Shown here piece after piece: positions 22,776-33,895 of a DNA stretch of 64,000 nt. The notes below the pieces were generated by a model. That model searched no databases and was not told where the DNA came from. It saw only the letters and a list, made by a program, of their open reading frames with translations. Location: assembly GCA_965153455.1 (NCBI GenBank), contig OZ234494.1:23932001-23996000 (forward strand), given 5' to 3'. The translations under genes were made by a program, and so were the position numbers. The stretch is from Sphagnum compactum (lineage: Eukaryota; Bryophyta; Sphagnopsida; Sphagnales). Position 1 is the stretch's first letter, and each line of letters begins with the position of its first letter.

Positions 22776-23152
22776 CCGTACCGCCGCGCTCGTTTCACAC
22801 CAATATTAATTATTTTAAGGGTACTGTGAAAAAAAAAAATCTGAAGGGGGAAGTGCGAAATGTGAAACAAACAAAATTAATTAATTCTACTGATCAGTGA
22901 AATCTTCTCTGATATTTAGCCTGAGCAGAACGTGACTTCGAGTCGCTCAGGCTCACCGGAAAGTTGGTTTCAATGAAATGGCGGCCAGCCTGGCGGCCGG
23001 CGGGCCACGGCCCGCCCCAATTCTGGTAGACCCATTGAAGTGTGAAATGACAGACCATTGTAATTAATTATTTGTGGGTCGATGCGAAAATGAAAATTGT
23101 CCAAAATTAAATATTTCGCACCGGGTGGTGTGAAACGAGCACGGTGGTACGG
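22776..23152. mobile_element. MITE with 26-bp terminal repeats and TA duplication
   Basis: The left end begins CCGTACCGCCGCGCTCGTTT and the reverse complement of the right end begins CCGTACCACCGTGCTCGTTT. The 26-bp ends, which finish in CACACC, differ at two positions. TA flanks both ends (22774-22775 and 23153-23154), which suits a Tc1/mariner-type insertion, although TA could also be the outermost terminal bases. The 377-bp interior is non-coding and carries a GC-rich core with an inner palindrome, GGCGGGCCACGGCCCGCC, at about 23001-23018. It stands out as a GC island in AT-rich DNA. The few terminal mismatches suggest a recent insertion. Confidence 0.82.
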
Positions 23153-23154
23153 TA

Positions 23155-26100
23155 CACTTCAAGGAGGAAGATCTGTATGGCAGCCAAGCCCACAAAGAGA
23201 AAATAAATCCATGTTTTTGCCTCATGTTTTCACACCACAACATTTGGAAACCCCTCCCTTGTGGTTACAAAGAAACATCTTGTAAACACAAATGTTAGAT
23301 GACATCAACACAACCAACAAAACGATTAATTACAAATAAAAATGCAAAGAAAAATTACGAGCAACTTGGACAATCAAAGCCTTTTTATAATTTGAAAACT
23401 TCATTTGTTATTGATGCATGCAAGTTAGGTCAATGGAAAATAATTTTATATTATTACAAACAAACCGTCTAAGTAGTTTTGCAATGAACTATTAATTTTG
23501 TAAATCATGGAAGTTTGAAATTCAAAAGAAACCAAAGTTTAAGGCACCTTCTATTACTTAATTTCATTAGAAAACAAAATGGATTAATGTGGATGGGATA
23601 TTCAAACAACTTCACACCACATTCCCACATTACCATTTTATGAATGGAAAAACATTATTTAATGGTAGTTTTAAAATGGACATATGTAAAAAAAATTAAT
23701 TAAGATATTATTCAACATAAATTAATGTTTGAACACAATTTGGGTGTTGTGATGCCATTATTGTGCCAATGATTCTACCTTTTTTAGTCTAGTATTGAGA
23801 TCTACAAACTTATGTTGCTTCTCCTTTACAAGTTAAAAAATGAACACATGAGATAACCATAAATGACTAACAACATCTTCCCCAAAGTAGTAAGTTTAGA
23901 TAAACAACCTTCAAAAATCTTGGAACAAAACAATATTCAATCTTTGTAAGGAAAAATATTTAAAACATCAATTGGTCAAAGTCAGAAATCTACACATCGA
24001 AGAGAAATTTGTGAAAGATTGTGGTTAAACAATAATTGATTTTGCAAAAATCCCATCTTTCCTTAAATTAATACAAAAATTGTGGATAGTTCCAAAATGA
24101 TAGAAAAAATACCTTAATTCAAGTTTGACAAAATTGAATAACTTTATTAAAATTGTATATGGCTACCCATGTGTCATCACATATGCACAAGCCAAAATAG
24201 TGTTTCCCCCTAGTTAATAAAGTGTAGATAAAACCTTGTGGCATATCAACAAAAAAGTAGTCAAAATTAACTAAAGGAAACAAATATTTTCTATTTGGGC
24301 ACCTTGAAACCATATTATGCAAAAACCTCATTATCAAAGTCTTCTTGTTTATTTTATATAAAATCTTGAATTTCATCTCAATGTTTATGCCTTTCAACTT
24401 CCTCTTTATCTTTAAAGGAATCATTAACATCTTTTGATTCATCTACACATTCAATTCCCTCATTAATTGATGGGGACTCAAGGTTAAAATCATCAACAAA
24501 GAAATTGATCATTCAATGCCATCAATCCATGCCTTAGGAGCTTAAAAAACTTGTCAAAGATTGTATGAGATTTTGAAATGTTTTACAAAAAATGAATTCT
24601 TTTGAGGTTAAATCAATATTTTGCAACAAATATTTGTTCAACTTCATTTGGAAATACAAAGTGTTAGTCATTCATACAACCTTACCCAAAGATTTTTTGA
24701 GGTGTCAATTAAACAAAATAGACAATCTTCCACTTGAGATATACTATGGAACCATTATACCTTCAAGACCAAGGTTTTGAAGCTTTTGAAATCAACCTCC
24801 CAAATCTATTCAATGGTGATTTATAATCATTTTCTTTATTGCATTGACAATCAATACATTAATCACACGTAGTTTATCATTTATCAACATGATGAATTCA
24901 AAAATGTCACCCATATGAACACATGACAATGTAGCTATGTGCAACAAAATTGTACTCAACAATGATGTAAGAAGTCCATATATAAATAATAACAATTTAG
25001 ATAATGATAATCAAAATTTCATACAAATAAAATTGGCACAACTCCATAAAAGATTAGTAGGACAAAATCTTGAACTTGTCCATGATTTAATAACATTTAT
25101 TGCCCCTCTTGTTATATCCTTGTTATTGCCATTACTTCTCCAAATCAATTAGTAATTATTGATGCCCATGCTACTAATGCCACCCTTGTTTCTTCATGAT
25201 TCAATAGCAATTGTTGTCCATGTTATCCTTTCCATTATTGGCCTTACTATTGCAATTGGATCAATGGAAAAATAGTTATTAAATAGTGTTTTCAAAAAAA
25301 AAATTCAAGCATAACTTACATGTCAATAGTTATTAACATACTTGCAATTTCATGTTATTTTTAGACACAAGTTCCCCACTTTCTTTTATTGTAGCAACTT
25401 TATGAATTCATGCAACATGATCTTTTAGCTTCTTTAGACATTGTTTTTGATATAGCTTCTAGCCTTGTTTCACAATTTAACAATGTGCACATATCTTGGA
25501 TTTTTTCTTTCATGTTTTTTTCGTCCATTTTATCATCAACTTTGATATTACATAATGTAATTAGTAACTTGTTTATAGGTTATGTCTTCATAACCATTAT
25601 AAAATTATTGCATTTTTCCTTTGTCAACAACTGCCTTTGCTAATTGAAAACAAACATACATAGGCAACAAATTATATATGAGTGCTTGAAAATTTGAAAG
25701 CCCAATAAACATACATGAAAGGCAATGGTAAAAAATGAAAATGATTTATTTTTCATTAGTTTTCTTCTTGCCACACCCTATGCATGTATTTGACCATGTT
25801 GCCAATGATGTTATGATAGATTCCTAAAGGTTCTTACACGAGATAGCTTTCACCCATGTTCCCTTTAGGTTTAAAATTTTGTTTCACCAACCTTTTTAAA
25901 GTTTAAAAAAAGAATTCCAGGCAAATTATTCAATTATATGAAATTGGACATGATGTTGACACCTCTTCAACTAAATGAGAGATAAGGGGGATCTAACTAT
26001 TATAAAAAAAAGGTTGAAAGTTGCATTTCAGAAACAATCATGACTATGACAAACTCTTTCTTAATTAGATAGACTATATATATAAAATTTAACATTCACA

Positions 26101-28310
26101 TTTTTTGGACCAAAACCATTGCAAAAGTCTACCCAATTTGAACACATGTTGATGAACTACTTTTATTATAAACATGTGCATGGCAATGATAAGCATAAAG
26201 CAAATCAAGTTGCTATAATTGTTTAACTTGAAGTTTAAAAGTTGATCCCTTTTACTCAAATTATCTTTTAAGATTGCCTTAAACCTATTGGGTGTGTTTT
26301 GATGGTTTACATCATCTAGGAAAAAAAAAACATTTTGTTCTACCCTAAACATAACATAAGGAGGTGTGCCATAACTTGATACTTGTATTAAATCTATGAT
26401 TTTTTCATAAAATTTAAATGTTTCTCCATTGAAAAGCAATAGCATCACTTTCATATTGGATGAAGAAGCACACATGCTACTATGTCTTTGAAACTTTACA
26501 TATAAAAGTTATTTTTAAACTTTGGAATTGAAGGTTATGGAATTATTATCAATTGTCACCAAGAGGAATGAATGTGAGATCTTGCATATTATTATTTTTT
26601 GAAAACAAAAAAAGATAAAGGAAAGTGCATTTCACAAGGGATTATTGATATTTGTGCCATGGTGTTCAAGTTGCATCATTAAGCCCCCATTGAAGAGTTC
26701 AATAAAATGTCACCTTCCATTAGTGAAATGGATTGGACAAATGTTTGAATTTGTCATTTAACATCTTAATGGCATTCATTTTTACATTCATAAATTATTG
26801 TTTTTGTCATTCATCAATCCTTGCTTGACGTGAAGATCATTAGTTCCTAAAATCTTATATCATTCAAAGAATTTTTTCTTTTAAGCTTGTGGACATTTGT
26901 TTACACTATTTATTATTGTTTATATTGTTTGCAAATCCATTTGCCTTCACACTACCAATGTTTGTAACTTACAACCCATGTCATATCAACAAACACTCAC
27001 AAGATCATGAAGGCTGGTTTGTAAAATGTAAAGGATAAATAATTGAAAGCTTTGGGAGAACAAAGAATCATAATTCCCTTATTACAACAAAAGTTTCGTT
27101 TTGTTCATTGTAGTGCCTTCTACACATAAACCATAATGCACATTGTTTTTCTTGCTATTTGGGAGAAATAGACCTTACACAAAATTCAAATCACGGTTAT
27201 CAAAATAAATTGTGTCGAATCATAACAATCATGTCAATTTAATACTATTGAAATTTGGCATCAAATTAATTAAATGTCGACATAAGGTCAAAACAATACT
27301 TTTTACAAATGTTTTTATAAAGGTGAAATTAATTACCTCAATGGCGACCAAAATTCAATACCAAACAAAATTAAATTGGATTGTCAAGGTGTGGTGATTA
27401 AGATTTAGTTTTCATTTTGACAATTTAAACACTTCAATAAAATATTTTTACATGGTGGATTGGGGTGGACTTGGGTCCTAGTCCATATAGCAATTAAAGT
27501 TCAAGTTTTTAAAAAAAATCCTACTACTCCTACTACTTTCATAAAAAACTCTTAAATGAAATCCATATTGTTGAAATGGTTACTTGAATTCAATCATCAC
27601 ATTCAGACAATCTAGATTTTTGATAAGTTATTATTACTACTACTTGGGCTCTATGTTGCTACACACCACCAATGACAATGAAATGATGAATTATTTTTTA
27701 AAGAAAATTAAATTCCATTTGACTGAAAGTATTGAATAACACTACATGCAAATTGAATACAAATTTGATTAAAATCAAATCAATTCCAATTGGATACAAT
27801 TGAAGAGAAATAAAACATAAATTGGTGCACAAGGTATTAAAACTTTTTTATCACCTCCATCATTCATGACTACGATTTTGAGAATAAAACAATCTCAAAA
27901 AGACCAAAAATTTCAAGACACCTTTTCCATTCCATCCAAAGCAAATTCAAAATCGATATCTATCTTGGTAGGACAAAATAATTGCTTGAACTTAAACTTG
28001 TCTACCCTCTAATGTTACCATTGTCACTAGAAATTATTGTTATTTTGAGTGTAGCATCCTTGCCCAAAAGGCGAGGTTCCAAAGTAAACAAAATCCCTCC
28101 CTCTTTTTCTTTTCCCTTTTTTGAATATATTTCCATGCGGTTGGTTCCCAATAGTTCATCATTATTCATTTTAGATCTTTCATGTCCATGTAAATGCATA
28201 GGCAAAAAAAGTTGTACAAAGGCTTGAAAGAGGTAGGTTATTAAATTATTTTCTTATACGTAACATGAACATGAAAACACGTGCTAATTAGCATTTTCAT
28301 ATCCATGTAG
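23155..28310. other. 5-kb AT-rich gene-free region
   Basis: ORFs here are short (at most 128 codons) and rich in Asn, Ile, Lys, Phe and Leu, as random AT-rich sequence gives. The longest, minus 26089-26475, has no family signature. The region is probably decayed transposon sequence too diverged to name. Confidence 0.45.
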
Positions 28311-28321
28311 GTGGGTACAAG

Positions 28322-28343
28322 GTTTTAGGGTTTAGGGTTTTAA
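28322..28343 (+). repeat. Short interstitial telomere-like repeat
   Basis: TTTTAGGGTTTAGGGTTTTA holds two plant telomere units (TTTAGGG). Similar single units occur near 50908-50970. Such 'telo-box' motifs also occur in promoters of plant growth genes, but no gene starts nearby. Confidence 0.6.
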
Positions 28344-30706
28344 TGCAAAGAGTGAGACAATTATGAAGGGAATGAGTTAGTTAAGCTTGGCATGAGTGTC
28401 CTCAAAGATTCATCAGTTGTCTCTGAGAGCCTGGTGGAATTAATTGCTATGTTCAAAGGATTGGTGAATACCTAGTAGTGCAGGAGCTACAGAAACACAA
28501 GCTTTAATGGCTGCCTTGTAAAATACAATTGATGAAACCCTAAAACAGAAGAGACTTGCTTACTTGCTTGAATTGTCAAAATGCCCAGATCCAAGGTCTC
28601 CACCCAAATGTTCCAAGGAATTTAAAATAAGAGAAGAGACACACAAATACTCTTCACAATTTTCTTTTGGACACATAACAGCTGGTGAAATCTATATATG
28701 AAAAGTCAAATAGTTTTCACCTGACATGAACATTGGAAATGAAGAAGCTGCCCCACATATAACCTGATAAAGTTTTTCTTCATCATGACTCTGGATTGAT
28801 ACCTCATGCTGATTTGTCCAAGTAGTTGAATCAAGAAGAGGGAGAATGGTGAAGAATGCGTGGAAATCATGGGGATTTTCTCTTCACCTCCGCCTTGATT
28901 TGAGCATTGAATATCTCCTCAGTTTCCACAAGTAAACGCTGCTTCACCTGCATGCAAGGCAATGTGTGTTCCAAAGCCCAGATTTCACTCCATGAGATCT
29001 TTGGAAATGAGTTGCCTGCATTTAGCAATTTTTGAAACTAGCTGACCCAAACAAAATGAGAAGAAGATGAAGAAGAATTCAGTACGCCATGTCAACTATA
29101 TGCACTGGCAAGACATGGAAAGTCCTTTTAGAGAGCAAACCTGGTTGACCATGGCACCATTGTGACAGTCTGTCTTCGCAGAAGCATCAAACTGTGTTCC
29201 ACCAAACAAACCCCAAAGGAAGATAGCATTGGCGTTGCAAAGTCCCAGAACCTAAACCCTAACTGTAAATCTGTGCATGCTGAAATTTGGTTCCAACACT
29301 TGGACATTCACAACTGTTAGTTTGATGTCATGAACAGCAAATACCTGCATTGCAGAACCAATATGCAATAAGGTGGAGGATGAAATGTAGGTGATTTTGC
29401 TTTGATACAGGGGGAACAATGAGTGGACCAGTTCTGAAGAGAGAACTGCAGAAGGATGAATCACAGATAGGGGAGCATAGTTGTGGCTTCAGAAGTTTTA
29501 CAGGAAAAGAATAAGCTTGCTTCTTGAATTTTGTCACACCAAAAGGGCATCTCTAGTGTGTCAGTTGCATTTGTAAACCTAAAATTTTACCAACGAGTGT
29601 TGCATTGATGCAGCTGCAAAATGGAAAAGAGATGAAGAAATGACATTGCACCTTTGAGAGCAAAAGCATGCAAGGATAATAGCGATTTTGGTGTGTGCAT
29701 CAAGCTCTCTATGCAACCTTTTTGAATAGAGAACAGTCTTATGTCTTTGGCTGAGACTCTTCCATCAAGACCATTTGGCAGAGAACAGTCTTCATGTCAT
29801 CTGCTAGCTATAAGCTGTGGACTGCCACTTCATATCAGAAAGTAGTGAGGGCACAAGTAGAGAGTATCATCCACGAACATAACCCGCAAACAGCATTGCT
29901 CAAAAGACATACAAGAAGCTCATCATAACATAGTCTTCAAAAAATTGGGCATGTCAAAGAAAGAAAATGACAGCATACACCAGTCAAAGTTGCAGAAAGC
30001 TCACTGACTTGATTTACACATCCAGTTCATCACCAGTATCTTGCTGCTTGCCATTGGCAACTCATTAGCTCATAAACAAACAGGGATTAGAGTTTGTTCC
30101 TAAAGAACAAAAGGATTCAAGGATTAGGGTTCTATATTCAGAGGATGGGTGTGTTTCATGGAGCTCAAAAGCCAACACAAAAACTACTCCAGTTGTAGCT
30201 TACCATCTTGCTTGCACGGTATCTGGTCACCTGTTGAAGCCTCTGGATCTAAGGTTCTAAATGCAGCAGGTTTTGGAGTTTCAACAATTCACAGCAAGGG
30301 CTGTAGGATCTCGATTCGAGAACGAAATCGTCTGTCCAGCTTCCTCTTCAGGGTGTTGCCTATAACAACTTCCTGCATCATGACTGCATGCATGGATTCA
30401 CAAGCTGCCATGAAGTATGAAGGTGTCAGAAATTCCCTGGATTAGATTGTGTCAGGAAAAAACATACTATGATTCATCAGCTGCTGCATATACACATCTT
30501 CTCACAAGAACAACAATGGTACACTTCTGTGGAACTCTCTGAGATCTGGGGAAAAAAGAAGAGAGCATGTGCAACAGTGGAAATCTCTTCTTCTTTCTAC
30601 AATGTTTGATGCTTCTTGCATGTTCATATGGCCAGGAATCCCTCCTGTCCTAAAAGTCCTGATTGCAAATCGCGGAAAAAGAATGGAAAACGTCAAGTGG
30701 AATTCT
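28344..30706. other. Region downstream of HYPK, no gene recognised
   Basis: The composition is less AT-rich than to the left and may include the 3'-untranslated region of HYPK (minus). Frames such as plus 30149-30445 (98 codons) have no family features and both strands are equally open, so no CDS is called. Confidence 0.3.
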
Positions 30707-31048
30707 TCAACGAAGAAATGAGCGAATGGCTGCAACTGCATCGCCCTTGTGCTCTCGCAAAGTTCTCTCTGCGACTTTCCGGTCGAGCTCGAGCTCACTG
30801 GCGATGACGTCCACATCGGCGGGGTTGATCTTGACGGCAGCCAACTCCTTCTCTCTCAATCTCTGTGCATTGCGGTCGGCGTCTGCCGTGGCAGCGATGT
30901 ACGCCATCGCCTGCTGCACTCGCTTGGAATCCAACTGCCGATCTTCCACATGGTCCGTCAACGAGTCCAGCGCCTTGCTTTGCTGCTGCAAATCCTTGGA
31001 ATCCAAACTCCTCTCCGCCTCTTGCCCATCGTCTTCCATGGCTCCCAT
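30707..31048 (-). CDS. HYPK: Huntingtin-interacting protein K homologue (HYPK), NatA regulator
   Basis: A complete, uninterrupted 113-aa ORF. The N-terminal half carries the plant HYPK signature DSKDLQQQSKALDSLTDHVE (residues 16-35), then RQLDSKRVQQAMAYIA and the predicted helix RNAQRLREKELAAV. The C-terminal UBA-like NACA/HYPK domain runs from about residue 70 (KINPADVDVIASELELDRKV) to REHKGDAVAAIRSFL at the end. HYPK binds the NatA acetyltransferase (NAA10/NAA15) at the ribosome and regulates N-terminal acetylation. No signal peptide or membrane segment is present. An internal Met at residue 4 could also serve as start. No intron interrupts the CDS. It is transcribed divergently from CDC26 across 281 bp. 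Confidence 0.93.
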   Translation of the reverse strand: MGAMEDDGQEAERSLDSKDLQQQSKALDSLTDHVEDRQLDSKRVQQAMAYIAATADADRNAQRLREKELAAVKINPADVDVIASELELDRKVAERTLREHKGDAVAAIRSFLR

Positions 31049-31329
31049 CCTCTCGAGCTCACAAACACGACAATCTGTTCTCCACCTTCTTCCTAATCTG
31101 CGTTGTTGTTTTGGTTCTTTCTTTCTTTCATACTTTAGGTTTCGGTTACTCCTTTAGATTTTCTAGGGTTTCTAGGGTTCGTGGTCATACGGCGGCATCG
31201 CACAACAAGAGTATAAACGTCGGAGTTTGTTCTTCCCATTCTCGCGTTACTGTACCGCAGCCCAGCTATTGCAGTTTGATCCTTCTGCTCCTTCAAGCTG
31301 CTTCTTAGGGTCAGAAGCCTGTGCTCGGG
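31049..31329. promoter_or_regulatory. Shared spacer between divergent HYPK and CDC26
   Basis: Only 281 bp separate the two start codons, so both 5' leaders and promoters must lie here or reach into the neighbour. The CDC26-proximal half contains TTTTCTAGGGTTTCTAGGG (near 31160), close to a plant telo-box (AAACCCTA on the other strand), a motif common in promoters of growth and translation genes. No clear TATA box is seen. Confidence 0.55.
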
Positions 31330-31521
31330 ATGTTGCGGAGGAAGCCAACGAGGTTGGAACTGAAGGCAGATGACAAGGAAGAGTTCGACGAAGTTAAGCG
31401 GCGAGCTGATGCAGCCGCTGCCGCGGCCGCAGCAGCGACGGCAGGCCCTGCAGCAACCTCTCTGCTCGCGGAGCATCGCACTAAGATTTCGGTTTCACAG
31501 CGCATCGGTCTCTCTAAGTAG
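31330..31521 (+). CDS. CDC26: Anaphase-promoting complex subunit CDC26
   Basis: A 63-aa ORF beginning MLRRKPTRLELKADDKEEFD. This is the conserved N-terminal hook (MLRRKPT.iE.K..D..E) that in CDC26 is N-acetylated and inserts into the TPR groove of APC6/CDC16. A run of about nine Ala (residues 28-36) links it to a C-terminal SVSQRIGLSK segment. Length fits plant CDC26 proteins of about 60-70 aa. It stabilises the APC/C ubiquitin ligase that controls mitosis. The ATG at 31330 is chosen because it gives the family-conserved Met-Leu-Arg-Arg start. Its divergent neighbour HYPK regulates N-terminal acetylation, an appealing but possibly accidental pairing. Confidence 0.87.
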   Translation: MLRRKPTRLELKADDKEEFDEVKRRADAAAAAAAAATAGPAATSLLAEHRTKISVSQRIGLSK

Positions 31522-33235
31522 GCCGTGATTTTGTGTCTGCGTCTTTGCTACTTTCTTTTTGGTGCGTTCTTGTCCTAGATAGTTTGGAAACCTCGAGGCG
31601 ATGCAGGTAGATATAAGGCCGTGCTTGTCAGACGCGGCGATGCAAGAGAACTTGGAGTCTTTGTTAGCGACCCTAATCCAGGGGAGTGTTTTCATTGGCT
31701 TTCTTGCTCAGGAGCTAAGCTCCAAGGCGACAGTCTTTTGGTGGTGGTTCTGTAATGGTGATGGCCGCTCGATGCGTTGTTTTGCTCAAGGGGAAAAGTT
31801 CTGTGATCATCGATAGTATTCACCTGGGTAACTGAGGTAAGAGTTGTTTCTCTATGTGTTGCGTTTACATATTAGCCATTGTGCATTCTACTCGGGTCAA
31901 ATGTAACAAAGTTCTCTGTCATTTTTACAGATCTGATGGAGCATTCAGGCAAAGAAGTGAGATGCACATGCTTTTTCACGTATGTCCGGTCCCAGAACGC
32001 AGCCCTTAAAGGGCATCTTCATGCGTGCTTTCTCTGCAGATGGAGGACGATATGGGAGATGCTGGTCGCAGGGCGTATGGAGGAATCAGATTCCTGCTCA
32101 ATCCCAGGCACTCATTCTGCAAGCTGGTTCCAGTCTGCAGCATCAGATCACCAGTGCCAACACTTCGTATGTGGCTTTCAGGGAGTAGGAAAATGTTGGA
32201 AAGTTGCCCAGCTGGGGTGGGTCTGTAGTTGGAGCTAGATTTGTACAAACGGTGGAGCTGTGTACATTGTTCCATTGGATACATGTTTTGGTATATATTG
32301 TGATTTTTGTTGCTGATGGGTATGAAGTTGAACTCTGCAAACAGTTGGTAGGTTTAATGCTTGAAAGCTAACACGGGAGATCTGTGTCTTTGGTTGGCCA
32401 TTGAACTGAGCACAACACTGTGGACCAGAGGAATTCATGCCTGCCTTCACAGTGTTTGTTGGCCTACAGTAAAAAATTTGTTGGCATCTACAGAAAGCTG
32501 AGGACCTGATATGTAGGCTATCAGTTCACACTGATGCGTACACCAATTCCTGTACATAGCTGTGAAGGTGATGGTCCGGCACTTCATGAGCAACTCTCAT
32601 AAGGTTATGACTGCACTGATTGTCATGTTGCTTTCAAATGATTTGTTGTGGAGGTTTGTCTGCAGTTTTATAGATATGTCGCTTTGGACTTGTACTGGCT
32701 GAATTGTTACGACAATGAAATTGTCCAAAAGTTGTACCTGGGAGAAAGCTGCAGTTATTTGTGCTGCTCCAAGTTGCTTGTGGACAGAAAGTGATTTTAT
32801 GTGCATCTACAGAAAGCCTGGGGTCCTTCTACATAGGCCCATGGTTCACTTTGATGCTCATATTGTGATCAAGCCTTGGGTCATACAACAGTCAGCTGTA
32901 AGAGAGAAATGTACATCATTATTGCAACCATGATGTTTATAGTTTCCAAGTAACATGAAGCAGGAAGTGAAACACAGTTTCATCTCAGGGGTGTGCATGT
33001 GTTTTAATGAAAGACATACCTCAAGATTATGCTTTGATCAGCCTCAGTCGAATTCTGTGTTCCTCACACGGCTATGGCTGTAATTTGAGTAGTCCTGATC
33101 CTGTTCACAATCAATTTTGAAAATTGATTTGATGTTGTCTTTCTTGTTTCTACATTCTTTAGTTGGTTTTTTCTTTTTCAAAGCTAGTGAACTTTTATTT
33201 GTCACTATTAGGGACTTCAATGGACAGATTTTTTT
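31522..33235. other. Region 3' of CDC26, no additional gene recognised
   Basis: Probably 3'-untranslated and intergenic sequence. Overlapping short frames occur on both strands (for example plus 31879-32238 and minus 32006-32284) without family features. Part of a phrase ('gtgcatctacagaaagc') recurs near 32484 and 32801, hinting at a duplicated segment. Confidence 0.35.
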
Positions 33236-33360
33236 TTCTGACAATTTTGTGATGTATTTAATATTTAGCCAAATTTGACTAAAGTGAATTATGAAAGGGA
33301 AAAAAATCGAAGCGTCTTTCTGTATTTTTGGACACTTACTTGAAAACTGTATAAGATTCT
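33236..33360 (+). repeat. Dispersed repeat with TAGCCAAATTTG core, copy
   Basis: ACAATTTTGTGATGTAT...TTTAGCCAAATTTGACTAA...TATGAAAGGG...GCGTCTTTCTGTATTTTTGG is colinear with the copies at 17903 and 54811. Confidence 0.5.
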
Positions 33361-33586
33361 GGCTGTTTTCTGAACTGTTTCTTGTTGGATCATGGCGAAG
33401 GACTCCCCCTAAAAGCCATTTCAATTTGAAAAAATATATATAATAATTCATCACTTGCCAAATTTTCTCTCATAAAAGAAGTATGTGCAGATTGATTTGT
33501 GGTTAATTTCGAGGTGAAGTGGGTCTGTAGCAAAGCAAACAGAGAACTCTATTTAATCGCTTCAGAGACCTTCCAAAACTGAAATC

Positions 33587-33895
33587 TTACAACTTTTTCT
33601 GAGGAAAAGATAACTCGACCGCTCAAGATGTTTTGAAGAGAATCTGAAATTTTGAAGGTGATGTATTTGATGTAAAGATTGTTAATTATTTTCCATTTAG
33701 GAGGTCTTCCAAAACACTAAATGGAGAGTTTCTTTGCCATTATGAAACTTTTTGTTTAGGGTTTTGGAAAGATTCCTAAAATGGCAAATAATTGACAATC
33801 TTTATATTGAATACATCAATTTCAGATTATCTTCAGAGATTATATTGAACAGTCAGATTTCCTCCTACTGAAAAAAGTGTCAACAAGCTCATCAA
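33587..33895. repeat. Long foldback: ~115-130-bp inverted arms, ~40-bp loop
   Basis: The left arm (about 33587-33722) contains GAATCTGAAATTTTGAAGGTGATGTA..., TAAAGATTGTTAATTATTTT and CTTCCAAAACACTAAA. The right arm (about 33765-33895) is its reverse complement with scattered mismatches: TTTGGAAAGATT, GGCAAATAATTGACAATCTTTATA and TACATCAATTTCAGATTATC. I estimate roughly 80% arm identity by eye. It has no coding capacity. It may be a foldback-type MITE or a young hairpin small-RNA locus. Confidence 0.75.

Noticed and set aside
26089-26475. 128-codon minus-strand ORF in AT-rich DNA
   Set aside because: Asn/Ile/Phe-rich, no recognised motif, no neighbouring exon or start context. Expected by chance in a 5-kb AT-rich stretch.
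30663-31308. Plus-strand ORFs of 164, 115 and 147 codons
   Set aside because: All are antisense shadows of HYPK, whose own frame matches a known family end to end.
31135-31505. Minus-strand ORFs over CDC26
   Set aside because: The Arg/Cys-rich or Ala-rich translations are shadows of the GC-rich CDC26 exon.
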